In this document: positions 36,560 to 45,595 of the stretch, piece by piece
Layout of the letters: each line of letters begins with the position of its first letter
Position numbering within the stretch: the first letter of the stretch is position 1
Source: Mycobacterium sp.
GTDB lineage: Bacteria; Actinomycetota; Actinomycetes; Mycobacteriales; Mycobacteriaceae
DNA length: 55,870 nucleotides
Direction of reading: 5' to 3'
Assembly (NCBI GenBank): GCA_020438865.1
Contig: JAGQTU010000008.1
Location: forward strand, 28,855 to 84,724
Made by a program: the position numbers and the translations under genes
The notes under the pieces: model-generated
The model's database searches: none
Seen by the model: only the letters and a program-made list of their open reading frames with translations
Told to the model about the DNA's origin: nothing

Positions 36560-38761
36560 TTACGGGTCGCGGGGGAGCCCGAGCAGCCGCTCGGCGATGA
36601 TGTTCAACTGCACCTCCGAGGTGCCGCCGTAGATGGTGGTCGCCCGGCTGGCCAGCAGGTAGTCGGCCCACTTGCCCTGTGGTGAATCGGGATCACCGAT
36701 CGCGCCGTCGATGCCGAATGACGACACCGCGAACTCGGCGTAGCCCTGTCCGGTGCGCATCGACAGCAGCTTGGAGATGGCCGCCGAGGGCATGGCGTCA
36801 CCACCGGCCAGGGTCAGCAGCGTCGAGCGGATGTTCAGCAGCTTGGCGGCGTGGCCCTCGGCGATCAGTTCCCCGGCCCGATGGTGGCCGATCTGATCGA
36901 AGTGGCCCTGCGAGACGAACTCGACGAAGCCCTCGAGGTTGGCCAGGAAGCCGGGTTCGCTGCTACCGATCGAAACCCGTTCCGCGGTAAGGGTATTGCG
37001 ACTGACCTCCCAGCCGCGGTTGACCTCGCCGAGCACCAGATCGTCGGGCACGAATACGTCGTCGATGAACACCGTGTTGAACATCGCGTTGCCGGTCAGT
37101 TCGCGAAGCGGTTTGACCTCGACGCCCGCGCTGCTCATGTCGAGCAGAAAATAGGTGATGCCGTTGTGTTTCGGCGCGCTCGGATCAGTCCGCGCCAGCA
37201 GCGCTCCCCACTGGGAGAACTGGGCGCCGGTGGTCCAGATCTTTTGACCGGTGATGCGCCAGCCGCCGTCGACCTTGGTGGCCTTGGTGGTCAGGCTGGC
37301 CAGGTCCGATCCGGCTCCCGGCTCGGAGAACAGCTGGCACCAGATCATCTCGCCCCGGAAGGTGGGCGGCAGGAAGCGCTGCTTCTGGGCGTCGGTGCCG
37401 AACGCGACGATCGACGGGATCAGCCACGCTGCGATGCCCATCTGCGGCCGGCGCACCCGGCCGGCAGCGAACTCCTGGGCGATGATGATCTGCTCGACCG
37501 GGCTGGCCGCCCGCCCCCACGGCTGGGGCAGGTGTGGCTGGACCCAGCCACCCTCGGCGATGGCCGCCTTGCGTTCCTCGCGCGGAATCGCCTTCAGCGC
37601 TTCGACTTCGGCCCGGATCTCGCCGCGCAGCTTCTCGGTCTCGGGATCGAGGTCGATGTTGACTGGGCGCATGCCGGTGGTGGTGGCGGTGTCGAAAACC
37701 TTCTGCTGGTACTCCGTAGAACGCCCGAACGCGGCGACCAGTCCCAGCGCCCGCCGGTAGTAGACGTTGGTGTCGTGCTCCCAGGTGAACCCGATGCCGC
37801 CGTGCACCTGGATGCAGTCCTGCGCACAGTGCTGGGCGGCGACCGGCGCCAGGGTGGCGGCCACCGCGGCGGCGAATTCGTAGGCGGTTTCGGTGTTGTC
37901 CCAACCTGACTCGGCCGCCTCGTCCAGGGCGCGTGCGGCGTCCCATACCGCGGCGGTGGCCCGCTCGGTGGTGGCGATCATCTCCGCGCACTTGTGCTTG
38001 ATCGCCTGGAACTGCCCGATCGGGCGGCCGAACTGTTCGCGGATCTTGGCATACGCCGAGGCGGTGTCGGTGGCCCAGCGGGCGATGCCGACGGCCTCGG
38101 CCGAGAGCAGGGTGGTGACGATGGCCCGGCCCGCGGACTGGGACAAATTCGACAGCAGTCGGTCGCTGCCGATCTCCACACCGCTGGCCTGGACGTGGGC
38201 GACCGGGCGCAGCGGGTCGACCGAGCGCACTGGTTTGATCTCCAGGCTGGCCGCATCCAGCGCCACCCATTCGATGCCGCTGCCGATCGCGACCGGCAGC
38301 ACCAGGATCGCCGCTTGGGCGGCCGCGGGCACCGAACGCGCCTCACCGCGGATGACCAGTTCACCGTCGCCCTGCTCTTCGGCGGTCAGGTCCGACTCGA
38401 GCGCGTAGGCGCCGATCAGGTCCCCGGATGCCAGCTGGCTGAGCAGCTTGGCCTCACGGTCGTGGGCGGCGATCAAGGCGCTGGCGATCACCGACGGGAC
38501 GAAGGGTCCCGGCACCGCGCCGTAGCCGAACTCCGCGATCACGATCGCCAACTCCAGCAGCCCGAAGCCCTGACCGTCGACCGACTCGGCCAGGTGTACG
38601 CCGTGCAGGCCCTGCTCGGCGGCGGCCCGCCAGTATGCCGGCGGGTTGGGGATCGGGGTCTCGAGCGCTTCGTGCAGGACCTCTGCCGGTGCGACCCGCG
38701 ACACCAGCGACTTCACCGAATCTGCGAGATCGTGGTGCTCGGGGATGATCGCGATGGGCAT
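36560..38761 (-). CDS. fadE6: Double-length acyl-CoA dehydrogenase FadE6
   Basis: A 733-residue protein made of two acyl-CoA dehydrogenase units in tandem, as in Rv0271c. The first half (1-370) has QFGRPIGQFQAIKHK and QVHGGIGFTWEHD; the second half (380-733) has LFSEPGAGSDLASLTTKA, the flavin motif WRITGQKIWTTGAQFS and a C-terminal TTIYGGTSEVQLNIIAERLLGLP. It probably desaturates a bulky or long acyl-CoA in the cytoplasm. The tandem fusion is normal for this group. Its start follows a 192-bp spacer that contains a partial duplicate of the MFS gene end. Confidence 0.93.
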   Translation of the reverse strand: MPIAIIPEHHDLADSVKSLVSRVAPAEVLHEALETPIPNPPAYWRAAAEQGLHGVHLAESVDGQGFGLLELAIVIAEFGYGAVPGPFVPSVIASALIAAHDREAKLLSQLASGDLIGAYALESDLTAEEQGDGELVIRGEARSVPAAAQAAILVLPVAIGSGIEWVALDAASLEIKPVRSVDPLRPVAHVQASGVEIGSDRLLSNLSQSAGRAIVTTLLSAEAVGIARWATDTASAYAKIREQFGRPIGQFQAIKHKCAEMIATTERATAAVWDAARALDEAAESGWDNTETAYEFAAAVAATLAPVAAQHCAQDCIQVHGGIGFTWEHDTNVYYRRALGLVAAFGRSTEYQQKVFDTATTTGMRPVNIDLDPETEKLRGEIRAEVEALKAIPREERKAAIAEGGWVQPHLPQPWGRAASPVEQIIIAQEFAAGRVRRPQMGIAAWLIPSIVAFGTDAQKQRFLPPTFRGEMIWCQLFSEPGAGSDLASLTTKATKVDGGWRITGQKIWTTGAQFSQWGALLARTDPSAPKHNGITYFLLDMSSAGVEVKPLRELTGNAMFNTVFIDDVFVPDDLVLGEVNRGWEVSRNTLTAERVSIGSSEPGFLANLEGFVEFVSQGHFDQIGHHRAGELIAEGHAAKLLNIRSTLLTLAGGDAMPSAAISKLLSMRTGQGYAEFAVSSFGIDGAIGDPDSPQGKWADYLLASRATTIYGGTSEVQLNIIAERLLGLPRDP

Positions 38762-38853
38762 GAACGATGGGCCTCTCTCGTCTCGGCTGACGCCCGGTTA
38801 CACGGATGACCGATTAACCGGTGGGTTGGGACCGAGGGTACCCCCCGCCGTCA

Positions 38854-38994
38854 CGTCGGGATCGGGGGTGGCACGCAGCAACCAGGAAGTCGACTCTGCG
38901 CACAGATCGCATTCAGGGGCTGAAATCACGCTCCACACGCAGACTCGATGCCGCTACCGCGGACTCGCGTCGGGATCGGGGGTGGCACGCAGCA
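38854..38994. repeat. 27-bp direct repeat, one copy in the MFS gene end and one in the spacer
   Basis: The 27 bases at 38968-38994 (the codons for the last part of the MFS transporter) recur exactly at 38854-38880 in the spacer before fadE6, 114 bp away and in the same direction. The intervening sequence is not repeated. It looks like a remnant of a tandem duplication or of a lost paralogue. Confidence 0.9.
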
Positions 38995-40279
38995 CGACCA
39001 CCAGCGCGGCCGCCAGGACCATGATCGCGCCGACGGCCCACATGCCGGCCCGGCCGCTGCCGGTCCACTGGTCCAGCGCGCCGGTGGCGTACGGGGCGGC
39101 GAACCCGCCGAGGTTGCCGACCGAGTTGATCAGCCCGATGCCGCCCGCCGCCGCCGCACCGGTGAGGAAGCGGGACGGCAATGCCCAGAAGCTGGGAATC
39201 GCACTGTAGACACCCACCGCGGCGACGATCACCGGAATCATCGCCAGGACTGGGCTGTGCAGGTAGAGCGCGACCGGAATGGCCAAGCCGCCCAGCAGCA
39301 TTGGGATCGCGACATGCCAGACGTGTTCCCCCGTCTTGTCGGCGTGGCGTGACCACAGGTACATCGCGACCGCGGCGAAGGTGTAGGGGATGGCGGTGAT
39401 CAAGCCGATCTGCACGATGGACAACTGCAAGCCGAGGGTCTTCTTGAAGCCGGTGATGATCGATGGCAGGAAGAACGCCAGTGCGTAGAGGCCGTAGGCG
39501 ATGCCGAAGTACACCATGGCAAGGGCCCAGATCCGGGGACTGGTCAGCGCCCGCCGCAGTGGGAAGTCGAAGTGGCCGCTGACGTGGCGCTCCTCGTCGG
39601 CCAGCACGTCGATCAACCACTGCCGCTCATCGGGCGACAACCAGTCGGCGTCCGTCGGCCGGTCGGTCAGATAGAACCAGCAGACCATGCCCAGGATGAT
39701 CGCGGGCAACCCCACCGCGACCATCATGAACCGCCAACCCGCCAGCCCGAACACGCCGTCGCCGGACTGGATCAGCCACGCCGCCAACGGTGTTCCGACC
39801 GCCGCCGCGACCGGACTGGCCATCATGAACATCGCCACGATCCGCACCCGGTACTCGGCCGGGAACCAGCGGCTCAGATAGAAGATGACGCCGGGGAACA
39901 GCCCGGCCTCGGCAACCCCGAGCAGGAACCGCAGCGCCAGTAGCGTGGCGGCGTTGGGCGCGAATCCGATTGCGACCGCGACGATTCCCCACGACACCGC
40001 GATGCGGGCCAGCCAGCGCCGGGCGCCGAACCGCTCCAGGGCCAGGTTGGAGGGCACCTCCACCAGGACGTATCCGATGAAGAAGATGCCCGATGCCAAC
40101 CCGAACATGCTGGCGGTCAACTGCAGGTCGGCGCTCAGGTCGGTCTTGGCGATGCCGAGGTTGGTCCGGTCCAGGTAGTTGACGAAGTACAGCGCCATCA
40201 CGAAGGGGACCAGTCGGATGGTCACCTTGCGCAGCGTGCGCTGCCGCAACGAGTCACCCTTCGGGGGTGCGACGGACAT
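38954..40279 (-). CDS. MFS transporter, anion:cation symporter (ACS) type
   Basis: A 441-residue carrier with 12 predicted membrane helices. VNYLDRTNLGIAKTDL in the first helix and the following FGLASGIFFIGYVLVEVPSNL mark the ACS subfamily, which takes up organic acid anions such as phthalate, tartrate or hydroxyacids. The start at 40279 has CGGGAGG upstream; longer readings run through the hydroxyacid dehydrogenase gene. It overlaps that gene by 26 bp. Pairing with a D-2-hydroxyacid dehydrogenase and a hydrolase suggests uptake of a hydroxyacid-type substrate. Confidence 0.9.
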   Translation of the reverse strand: MSVAPPKGDSLRQRTLRKVTIRLVPFVMALYFVNYLDRTNLGIAKTDLSADLQLTASMFGLASGIFFIGYVLVEVPSNLALERFGARRWLARIAVSWGIVAVAIGFAPNAATLLALRFLLGVAEAGLFPGVIFYLSRWFPAEYRVRIVAMFMMASPVAAAVGTPLAAWLIQSGDGVFGLAGWRFMMVAVGLPAIILGMVCWFYLTDRPTDADWLSPDERQWLIDVLADEERHVSGHFDFPLRRALTSPRIWALAMVYFGIAYGLYALAFFLPSIITGFKKTLGLQLSIVQIGLITAIPYTFAAVAMYLWSRHADKTGEHVWHVAIPMLLGGLAIPVALYLHSPVLAMIPVIVAAVGVYSAIPSFWALPSRFLTGAAAAGGIGLINSVGNLGGFAAPYATGALDQWTGSGRAGMWAVGAIMVLAAALVVVLRATPDPDASPR

Positions 40280-41228
40280 CCTGCCTCCCGTTGACGACGT
40301 TGACCAGGTCCTGCCCGTCCCGCAACCGTCGGCAGTTGTCGACCGCCTCGATGAGGTAGCGCCGCATGGTGTCCACGGTGTACCAGCTGACATGAGGCGT
40401 GAGGACGACGTTGTCCAGCCGCAGCAGCGGGTTGTCCGGGGCGACCGGTTCGACCGCGAACACGTCGAGGCCCGCACCGGCCAGCCGCCCGTCGCGCAGG
40501 GCGTCGATCAGGGCCGCCTCGTCGACGACGCCGCCGCGAGAAGTGTTGATCAGCACCGCCTCCGGCTTCATGCGGTCCACGGCGTCGCGGTCGATCAGCC
40601 CGCCCGTGTCGGCGGTCAGCGGTAGGTGCAGGCTGACTATGTCGCTCTGCGCGAGTAGGTCGGGCAACGGTCGCCAGCCCTCGGTGCCGTCGTCGGAGGT
40701 GCTGGTGTGCAGCACGGCCGCACCCATCGCCCGCACGATCCGTTCGACCCGCTTGGCGATGTTGCCGTATCCGACCAGGCCCACCGTGCAGCTTCCGATG
40801 TCTCGCACGGTCTCGCCGAGGGTCGAGTCCGACGGCCAGCCGCGGCCCTCGCGGGTCGCCCCGTCCAGCACCGGCAGCCGGCGCAGCGCGGCAAGCATCA
40901 ACAGCACTGCGCCCTCGGCGACCGACGGAGCGTTGGCGCCGGGCATGTTGGCCACCGCGATGCCGAGTTCGGACGCGGTCTCGACATCGATGGTGTTCAC
41001 CCCGGCGCCGAGTTTGTGTACCAGCCGAAGCCGCTCGCCGCGCCGTAGGTCGTCGCCCGACAGCGGACGAAGCACGTGCCAGACCACCTCGGCCTCGGGC
41101 AGTTCGCGGTGCAGGGTGTCGTCGTCGTCCTCGTGGCACCAGCGCACGTCGAGCCAATCGGACTCTGTGGAAACGATTTCCAGCACCGGCTCACCGGGCA
41201 GGAAGTGCGCCAGAACTCTCAGCGCCAC
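40254..41228 (-). CDS. D-isomer-specific 2-hydroxyacid dehydrogenase
   Basis: A 324-residue NAD-dependent oxidoreductase that interconverts 2-oxo- and D-2-hydroxyacids. KLGAGVNTIDVETASELGI is the substrate-domain signature, VGLVGYGNIAKRVERI the Rossmann loop, LINTSRGGVVDEAAL contains the catalytic Arg and LTPHVSWYT the catalytic His. I place the start at the GTG at 41228, which overlaps the hydrolase stop by 10 bp; longer readings lie inside the hydrolase gene and are Arg/His-rich. It is the middle gene of hydrolase-dehydrogenase-MFS. Confidence 0.88.
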   Translation of the reverse strand: MALRVLAHFLPGEPVLEIVSTESDWLDVRWCHEDDDDTLHRELPEAEVVWHVLRPLSGDDLRRGERLRLVHKLGAGVNTIDVETASELGIAVANMPGANAPSVAEGAVLLMLAALRRLPVLDGATREGRGWPSDSTLGETVRDIGSCTVGLVGYGNIAKRVERIVRAMGAAVLHTSTSDDGTEGWRPLPDLLAQSDIVSLHLPLTADTGGLIDRDAVDRMKPEAVLINTSRGGVVDEAALIDALRDGRLAGAGLDVFAVEPVAPDNPLLRLDNVVLTPHVSWYTVDTMRRYLIEAVDNCRRLRDGQDLVNVVNGRQDVRRTPEG

Positions 41229-42340
41229 CGCTTGGCGATCCACTTCGCGATGGTGTCGGCCTGTTCGGTGCGGGCTCCCGGCGTGGTGAAGTAGTGGTCG
41301 GTGTCGATGGCGCACATCGTCTTGTCGGTGCCGGCCAACGCGTCGAAGATGCGTTTGGCGTCCGAGGGGAAGACGCCGGTGTCCTGTTCGGCGTTGATCA
41401 CCAACGCGGGGCAGGTGATGCGGGCCAGATGGGGTTCGGCCCCAGTCTGCGCCACCTTCAGGCTCCACATCCCCAGCCAGCTCCGCAGGGTGCAGGCCGC
41501 GGCGATGCCGTGCGCGGAGCGGTTGGCCCGCACCGGCACCCCCGCGTAGCAGAGATTCGGTTGGCGTTTGGTGGGTTCGATCGTCGGATCCACCATGCGT
41601 GGGTCGGCCCAGGTGCGCATCACGGTGAAGGGCCGGTCGGAGAATCCCGCGGCCTCGACCCGCTTGAGCTCGGTCTCGACCCAGTCGGTGATGGCGTGGT
41701 TGCGGGCGATCTGGGCGGCGCGGTAGCGACTGATGAAGTCGGCGGAGAACGGCGGCCCGTTGCGCTCATTGAACAGGTCGAGGTCGGGATCGCTGGCCAC
41801 CGGGTCGTTCTCGTCGGTCACCGCGGCGTCCATCCACGCCGTCAGCACCTCGGGCCTGCCGGGGTGGGCCGCGCTGGCGATGTAGCCGTCGGCCGGCGGG
41901 AGATCGGTCAGCCCGGCTGCGGGCCGCATACCGTCCAGCGGAGTGACGTTCGCTTCGACGGCCTGTGACTGATAGGCGGCCATCAACGATCCGCCACCCG
42001 AATTCCCCAGCAGCACAACGGTGTCCACCCCCTGGATCTCGCGCAGCCAGCGCACACCCACGCCGATGTCGACCAGGGCGTGGTCCAGCAGGAAGCTGCT
42101 CTCGAAGCCGCGGAAGCGGGTGTTCCAGCCCAGGAAACCGATGCCGCGAGTGGCCAGGTAGTCGGCGATGTAGTGCTCGGAGAAGTCGATCTGATAGTGC
42201 GTGGCGATGACCGCCACCTTCGGCTTGCGTCCCACGCCGCGGTGGTAGAGACCCTGGCACGGATGACCGCCGGCCCCAGCCCGGCGGGCGGTCGGCGACG
42301 AAATCCCGATGAACTCACGAATGACCCCGGGTGTTGGCAT
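41219..42340 (-). CDS. Alpha/beta hydrolase (Rv0272c-like)
   Basis: A 373-residue cytoplasmic hydrolase. The nucleophile elbow is VVLLGNSGGGSLM (about 145), a late Asp lies in LVINAEQDTGVFPSD and the His in AIDTDHYFTT, giving a complete triad. GAGGAGG precedes the ATG at 42340. It heads a three-gene unit with the hydroxyacid dehydrogenase and MFS carrier, and is divergent from the VOC gene, as Rv0272c is near Rv0274. An ester or C-C bond substrate is possible; nothing decides which. Confidence 0.85.
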   Translation of the reverse strand: MPTPGVIREFIGISSPTARRAGAGGHPCQGLYHRGVGRKPKVAVIATHYQIDFSEHYIADYLATRGIGFLGWNTRFRGFESSFLLDHALVDIGVGVRWLREIQGVDTVVLLGNSGGGSLMAAYQSQAVEANVTPLDGMRPAAGLTDLPPADGYIASAAHPGRPEVLTAWMDAAVTDENDPVASDPDLDLFNERNGPPFSADFISRYRAAQIARNHAITDWVETELKRVEAAGFSDRPFTVMRTWADPRMVDPTIEPTKRQPNLCYAGVPVRANRSAHGIAAACTLRSWLGMWSLKVAQTGAEPHLARITCPALVINAEQDTGVFPSDAKRIFDALAGTDKTMCAIDTDHYFTTPGARTEQADTIAKWIAKRWR

Positions 42341-42375
42341 TTGCTTCGGTGGCCTCCTCGGTGCGCGTCGCTCGC

Positions 42376-42406
42376 TTGACGATATTCGTCGGCGTCGGGA
42401 TATACG
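42376..42406 (+). promoter_or_regulatory. Candidate promoter with overlapping dyad before the VOC gene
   Basis: TTGACG (42376-42381) is followed after 17 bases by GATATA, or after 19 by TATACG. The -35 box overlaps a short dyad, GACGA-TAT-TCGTC (42378-42390). It points towards the VOC gene at 42490 and lies in the divergent region shared with the hydrolase operon. Confidence 0.35.
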
Positions 42407-42489
42407 CCCTATCGCGGCAGGTTTTTCGATTCCGCAATCAAGCATTCGGCCGGGGCGATCAGCGGATGCCGGAGTGTTAGGTTCAGGGC

Positions 42490-43068
42490 ATGGTCAGGCC
42501 GAATTTCACCAACACCGAGTTCGAGCTCGGGGGGATCAACCACGTGGCGATGGTGTGTTCCGACATGGAACGCACCGTGGACTTCTACACCAATGTGCTC
42601 GGCATGCCGCTGATCAAGGCGATCGACCTGCCCGACGGCATGGGCCAGCACTTCTTCTTCGACGCGGGCAACGGCGACTGTGTGGCGTTCTTCTGGTTCA
42701 CCGAGGCGCCGGACGGGGAGGCCGGCAGCACCCTTCCCGCGGCCCTGCCCGGCCTGGGTTCGATCGTCAGCGCGGTGGGCTCGATGAACCACCTGGCGTT
42801 CAACGTCCCCGAGGAGAAGTTCGACGAGTACCGACAGCGCCTCAAGGCCAAGGGGGTCAAGCTCGGGCCGGTGCTCAACCACGACATGAGCCCGTCACAG
42901 GTGTCGGCCAAGCTGTATCCCGGGGTGTACGTGCGGTCGTTCTACTTCGCCGATCCCGATGGCATTGTGTTGGAATTCGCCTGCTGGACAAAGGAATTCA
43001 CCGCTGAGCCGAAGGCCAAGCCGAAGACGGCCGCCGATCGCAAACCCAGGGTGCCCGCCACCCACTAG
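42490..43068 (+). CDS. VOC-family (glyoxalase/dioxygenase-fold) protein, Rv0274-like
   Basis: A 192-residue metalloprotein-like fold. GGINHVAMVCSDMERTVDFYTNVLGMPL (about 16-43) and SMNHLAFNVPEEKFDEYRQRLKAKG (about 97-121) are the two beta-alpha modules, and FADPDGIVLEFACW carries the typical C-terminal Glu ligand. With the His residues of the two NHVA/NHLA motifs this suggests a metal site. Its catalytic role is unknown; lyase, isomerase or dioxygenase are all possible. Its TAG stop is the other strand of the TetR stop (shared CTAG). Confidence 0.85.
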   Translation: MVRPNFTNTEFELGGINHVAMVCSDMERTVDFYTNVLGMPLIKAIDLPDGMGQHFFFDAGNGDCVAFFWFTEAPDGEAGSTLPAALPGLGSIVSAVGSMNHLAFNVPEEKFDEYRQRLKAKGVKLGPVLNHDMSPSQVSAKLYPGVYVRSFYFADPDGIVLEFACWTKEFTAEPKAKPKTAADRKPRVPATH

Positions 43069-43685
43069 TCGCGGAAGCGTCGCGGATCCGTCAGCACGTC
43101 GACGATCGCGGCGAGTTGGTCGATGAGGTCGTCGGCCGACAGTCCCACGTCACCGGCCAGCCACCCACCCATCGTCTGGCCCACCCCGCCGACGACGAAG
43201 TGGGCGAACGCCTTGATCCGGTCGTTGGCCGGGCGGTTCAACGTCGCCTCGGCATGCTGGCCGCCCAACACGGCGAACAGCGGACCCAGTTCCTGGCGCT
43301 TGCGGATGACCGTTGAGTTGGACAGTTGGGCCCCGAACAGCAGCCGCCCGACCCGCGGATCGGTTTCGATGGTGCGCACCATGCTGGCGATGCCCGCCCG
43401 GTTCTGCTCGGCGGCCGGCGCGGTTGCCACGGCGGCCTGGGTGGTGACGGCCAACTCGGCCACCACCCAGTCGAACACCGCCCCGACGAACTCGTCCTTG
43501 TCGACGAAGCTCTCGTAGAAGTAGCGGGTGGCCACCCCGGCCTGCCGGCAGACGCCGCGCACGGTGAGTTCGGCGGGGTCGATGTCGGTGCCCAGCAACT
43601 CCAGCCCGGCCTCGAGCAACCCGGCCCGGCGGCGGGCCAGCCGGTCGGCGGCATCCACGCCGCCGTATGGCCGGGCCTGGGTCAT
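43065..43685 (-). CDS. TetR-family regulator (Rv0275c position)
   Basis: A 206-residue TetR protein. The DNA-binding helices read LTVRGVCRQAGVATRYFYESFVDKDEFVGAVF (about 40-72), and the rest is a helical ligand domain. It is divergent from the DUF2236 gene by 80 bp and convergent with the VOC gene, their stops sharing one CTAG. By position it corresponds to Rv0275c. Probable targets are its own promoter and the DUF2236 gene; no strong dyad was seen between them. Confidence 0.88.
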   Translation of the reverse strand: MTQARPYGGVDAADRLARRRAGLLEAGLELLGTDIDPAELTVRGVCRQAGVATRYFYESFVDKDEFVGAVFDWVVAELAVTTQAAVATAPAAEQNRAGIASMVRTIETDPRVGRLLFGAQLSNSTVIRKRQELGPLFAVLGGQHAEATLNRPANDRIKAFAHFVVGGVGQTMGGWLAGDVGLSADDLIDQLAAIVDVLTDPRRFRD

Positions 43686-43765
43686 CCCGCAATCTTGACA
43701 CCGGCATTCGGCGGCGGCAAGATCAGGAAACGGACGTTCTCAGATTACCTGCCGGATGAGGGACA

Positions 43766-44662
43766 GTGACGATCAGCCAGCCGATCAGCCAGGTCGAACG
43801 CGCGGTGAGTGCACCACCACTGCATGACGCCGGCCGGTGGCCCGGCCGCCGCCCGGCCAATGACGGCCTGATGGGCGTCGCCCTGCTGGCCGGACCGGCC
43901 AACGTGATCATGGAACTCGCCCGCCCGGGCGTCGGGTACGGCGTGCTGGAGAGCCGGGTGGAAAGTGGCCGGGCGGATCGGCACCCGATCAAGCGGGCCC
44001 GCACCACGTTCACCTACCTGGCCGTAGCCCGGCGCGGGACCGACGCGCAGAAGAAGGCCTACAGTCGCGCCGTCAGTGGGTCGCACGCCCAGGTGTACTC
44101 CACCCCGGACAGCCCGGTCGAGTACAACGCCTTCGACAAGGACCTCCAGTTGTGGGTGGCCGCCTGCCTCTACAAGGGCGGCGTCGATGTCTACCGCATC
44201 TTCATCGGCGAGATGGACGACGAGACCGCCGACAAGTTCTACTGGGAGGCCAGGACGCTGGCCACCACCCTGCAGGTGCCGGAGCACATGTGGCCCGCCG
44301 ACCGCCGGGCCTTCGACCGCTACTGGCAGGAGTCGCTGGAGAAGGTGCACATCGACGACGCGGTTCGGGAGTACCTGTACCCCATCGCGGTGTCCCGCAT
44401 CCGCGGTGTCCGGCTGCCGGGGCCGCTTCAGCGGGCCGTCGAGGAATTCAACCTGCTGATCACCAGCGGGTTCCTGCCGCAGAAATTCCGCGATGAGATG
44501 CGATTCGAGTGGAACGCGGACAAGCAGCGGCAATTCGACCGGCTGATGCGGGCGATCCGCTTCGCCAACAACCTGGCGCCGCGGTTCATTCAGGAGTTCC
44601 CGTTCAATCTCGTGCTGCGCGACCTGGATTGGCGCATGCGCACCGGGCGCCCGCTGGTCTGA
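43766..44662 (+). CDS. DUF2236 oxygenase-like protein (Rv0276-like)
   Basis: A 298-residue helical protein of the DUF2236 group, related to the catalytic domain of latex-clearing protein (Lcp) and fungal MpaB. Typical stretches are RARTTFTYLAVARRGTDAQKKAYSRAVSGSHAQV and YNAFDKDLQLWVAACLYKGGVDVYR, in which conserved Arg, His and Asp residues would form the heme or metal pocket. Relatives cleave C=C bonds of isoprenoid chains with O2; activity here is inference. A GTG start follows GATGAGGGA. It sits downstream of the divergent TetR gene. Confidence 0.85.
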   Translation: MTISQPISQVERAVSAPPLHDAGRWPGRRPANDGLMGVALLAGPANVIMELARPGVGYGVLESRVESGRADRHPIKRARTTFTYLAVARRGTDAQKKAYSRAVSGSHAQVYSTPDSPVEYNAFDKDLQLWVAACLYKGGVDVYRIFIGEMDDETADKFYWEARTLATTLQVPEHMWPADRRAFDRYWQESLEKVHIDDAVREYLYPIAVSRIRGVRLPGPLQRAVEEFNLLITSGFLPQKFRDEMRFEWNADKQRQFDRLMRAIRFANNLAPRFIQEFPFNLVLRDLDWRMRTGRPLV

Positions 44663-44695
44663 GATCTGCCAGGATCGGCGCGTACCCTCGCGGTC

Positions 44696-45595
44696 GTGCG
44701 TAGTGACAACGACACCTGGGACATCACCACCAGCGTCGGATCGACGGCGCTGTTCGTCGCGGCCGCCCGTGCCCTGGAGGCGCAGAAGCCCGGGCCGCTT
44801 GCCGTCGATCCGTACGCAGAGGTGTTCTGCCGCGCGGTCGGCGGGCCGTGGGCCGCAGTGCTGGACGGCACCGCGCCGGATCACCCACTCAAGGCGGCCG
44901 GCTTCGGCGAAGCGTTCGTCAACTTCCAGGCGGCGCGCACCCGCTACTTTGACAACTACTTCCGCGGGGTTGCCGCAGCCGGCGTGCGTCAAATCGTGAT
45001 GCTCGCCGCGGGCCTGGACTCGCGGGCCTTCCGGCTCGACTGGGCCGACGGCACCGTCGTGTACGAAGTCGATCAGCCACGGGTGCTGGAATTCAAACGC
45101 GAGGTTCTCACGGCGACCGGCGCGCAGGCCCATGCCGACCGGCGTGAGGTGGCCGTCGACCTCCGCGACGACTGGCCGACTACGCTGCGCGATAACGGTT
45201 TCAGACCCGACGAACCATCGGCATGGATCGCCGAGGGACTGCTGATCTACCTGACCGCCGACGCGCAGGCGCAGTTGTTCACAGACCTCGACGCGCTGGC
45301 GTGCGCCGGAAGCCATGCCGGCATCGAGGAGGGTATTCCGATGGACCGCGATGCGTTCAGGGCCAGGCGCGAGTCGGCCAAGGATCTTCCCGACCACCGC
45401 GGCCAGTGGTGGCAGTTGATCTACAACGAGCGGCATGCCCCTGCTGCACAATGGTTCTCACGGCATGGCTGGACTGCCGTGGAAACCCCGCTCAGTGACT
45501 ACCTGACCACGAACGGCCGCGCCACACCGGCTGACGACGCCGAGGAGCGGAACATGATCGACAGCGTCCGACTGGTCGGCGCCGTCAAGAACTGA
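44696..45595 (+). CDS. SAM-dependent methyltransferase (mycobacterial Rv0281 group)
   Basis: A 299-residue class I methyltransferase of the large mycobacterial paralogue group related to leucine carboxyl methyltransferase. The start [23 protein letters not shown] and [11 protein letters not shown] are diagnostic; the SAM site is [17 protein letters not shown] (about 99-115), and [12 protein letters not shown] follows. The likely product is a methyl ester or ether on a small acid or lipid. GTG start. It converges with the hydrolase gene, overlapping it by 11 bp at the stops. Confidence 0.9.
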   Translation: MRSDNDTWDITTSVGSTALFVAAARALEAQKPGPLAVDPYAEVFCRAVGGPWAAVLDGTAPDHPLKAAGFGEAFVNFQAARTRYFDNYFRGVAAAGVRQIVMLAAGLDSRAFRLDWADGTVVYEVDQPRVLEFKREVLTATGAQAHADRREVAVDLRDDWPTTLRDNGFRPDEPSAWIAEGLLIYLTADAQAQLFTDLDALACAGSHAGIEEGIPMDRDAFRARRESAKDLPDHRGQWWQLIYNERHAPAAQWFSRHGWTAVETPLSDYLTTNGRATPADDAEERNMIDSVRLVGAVKN

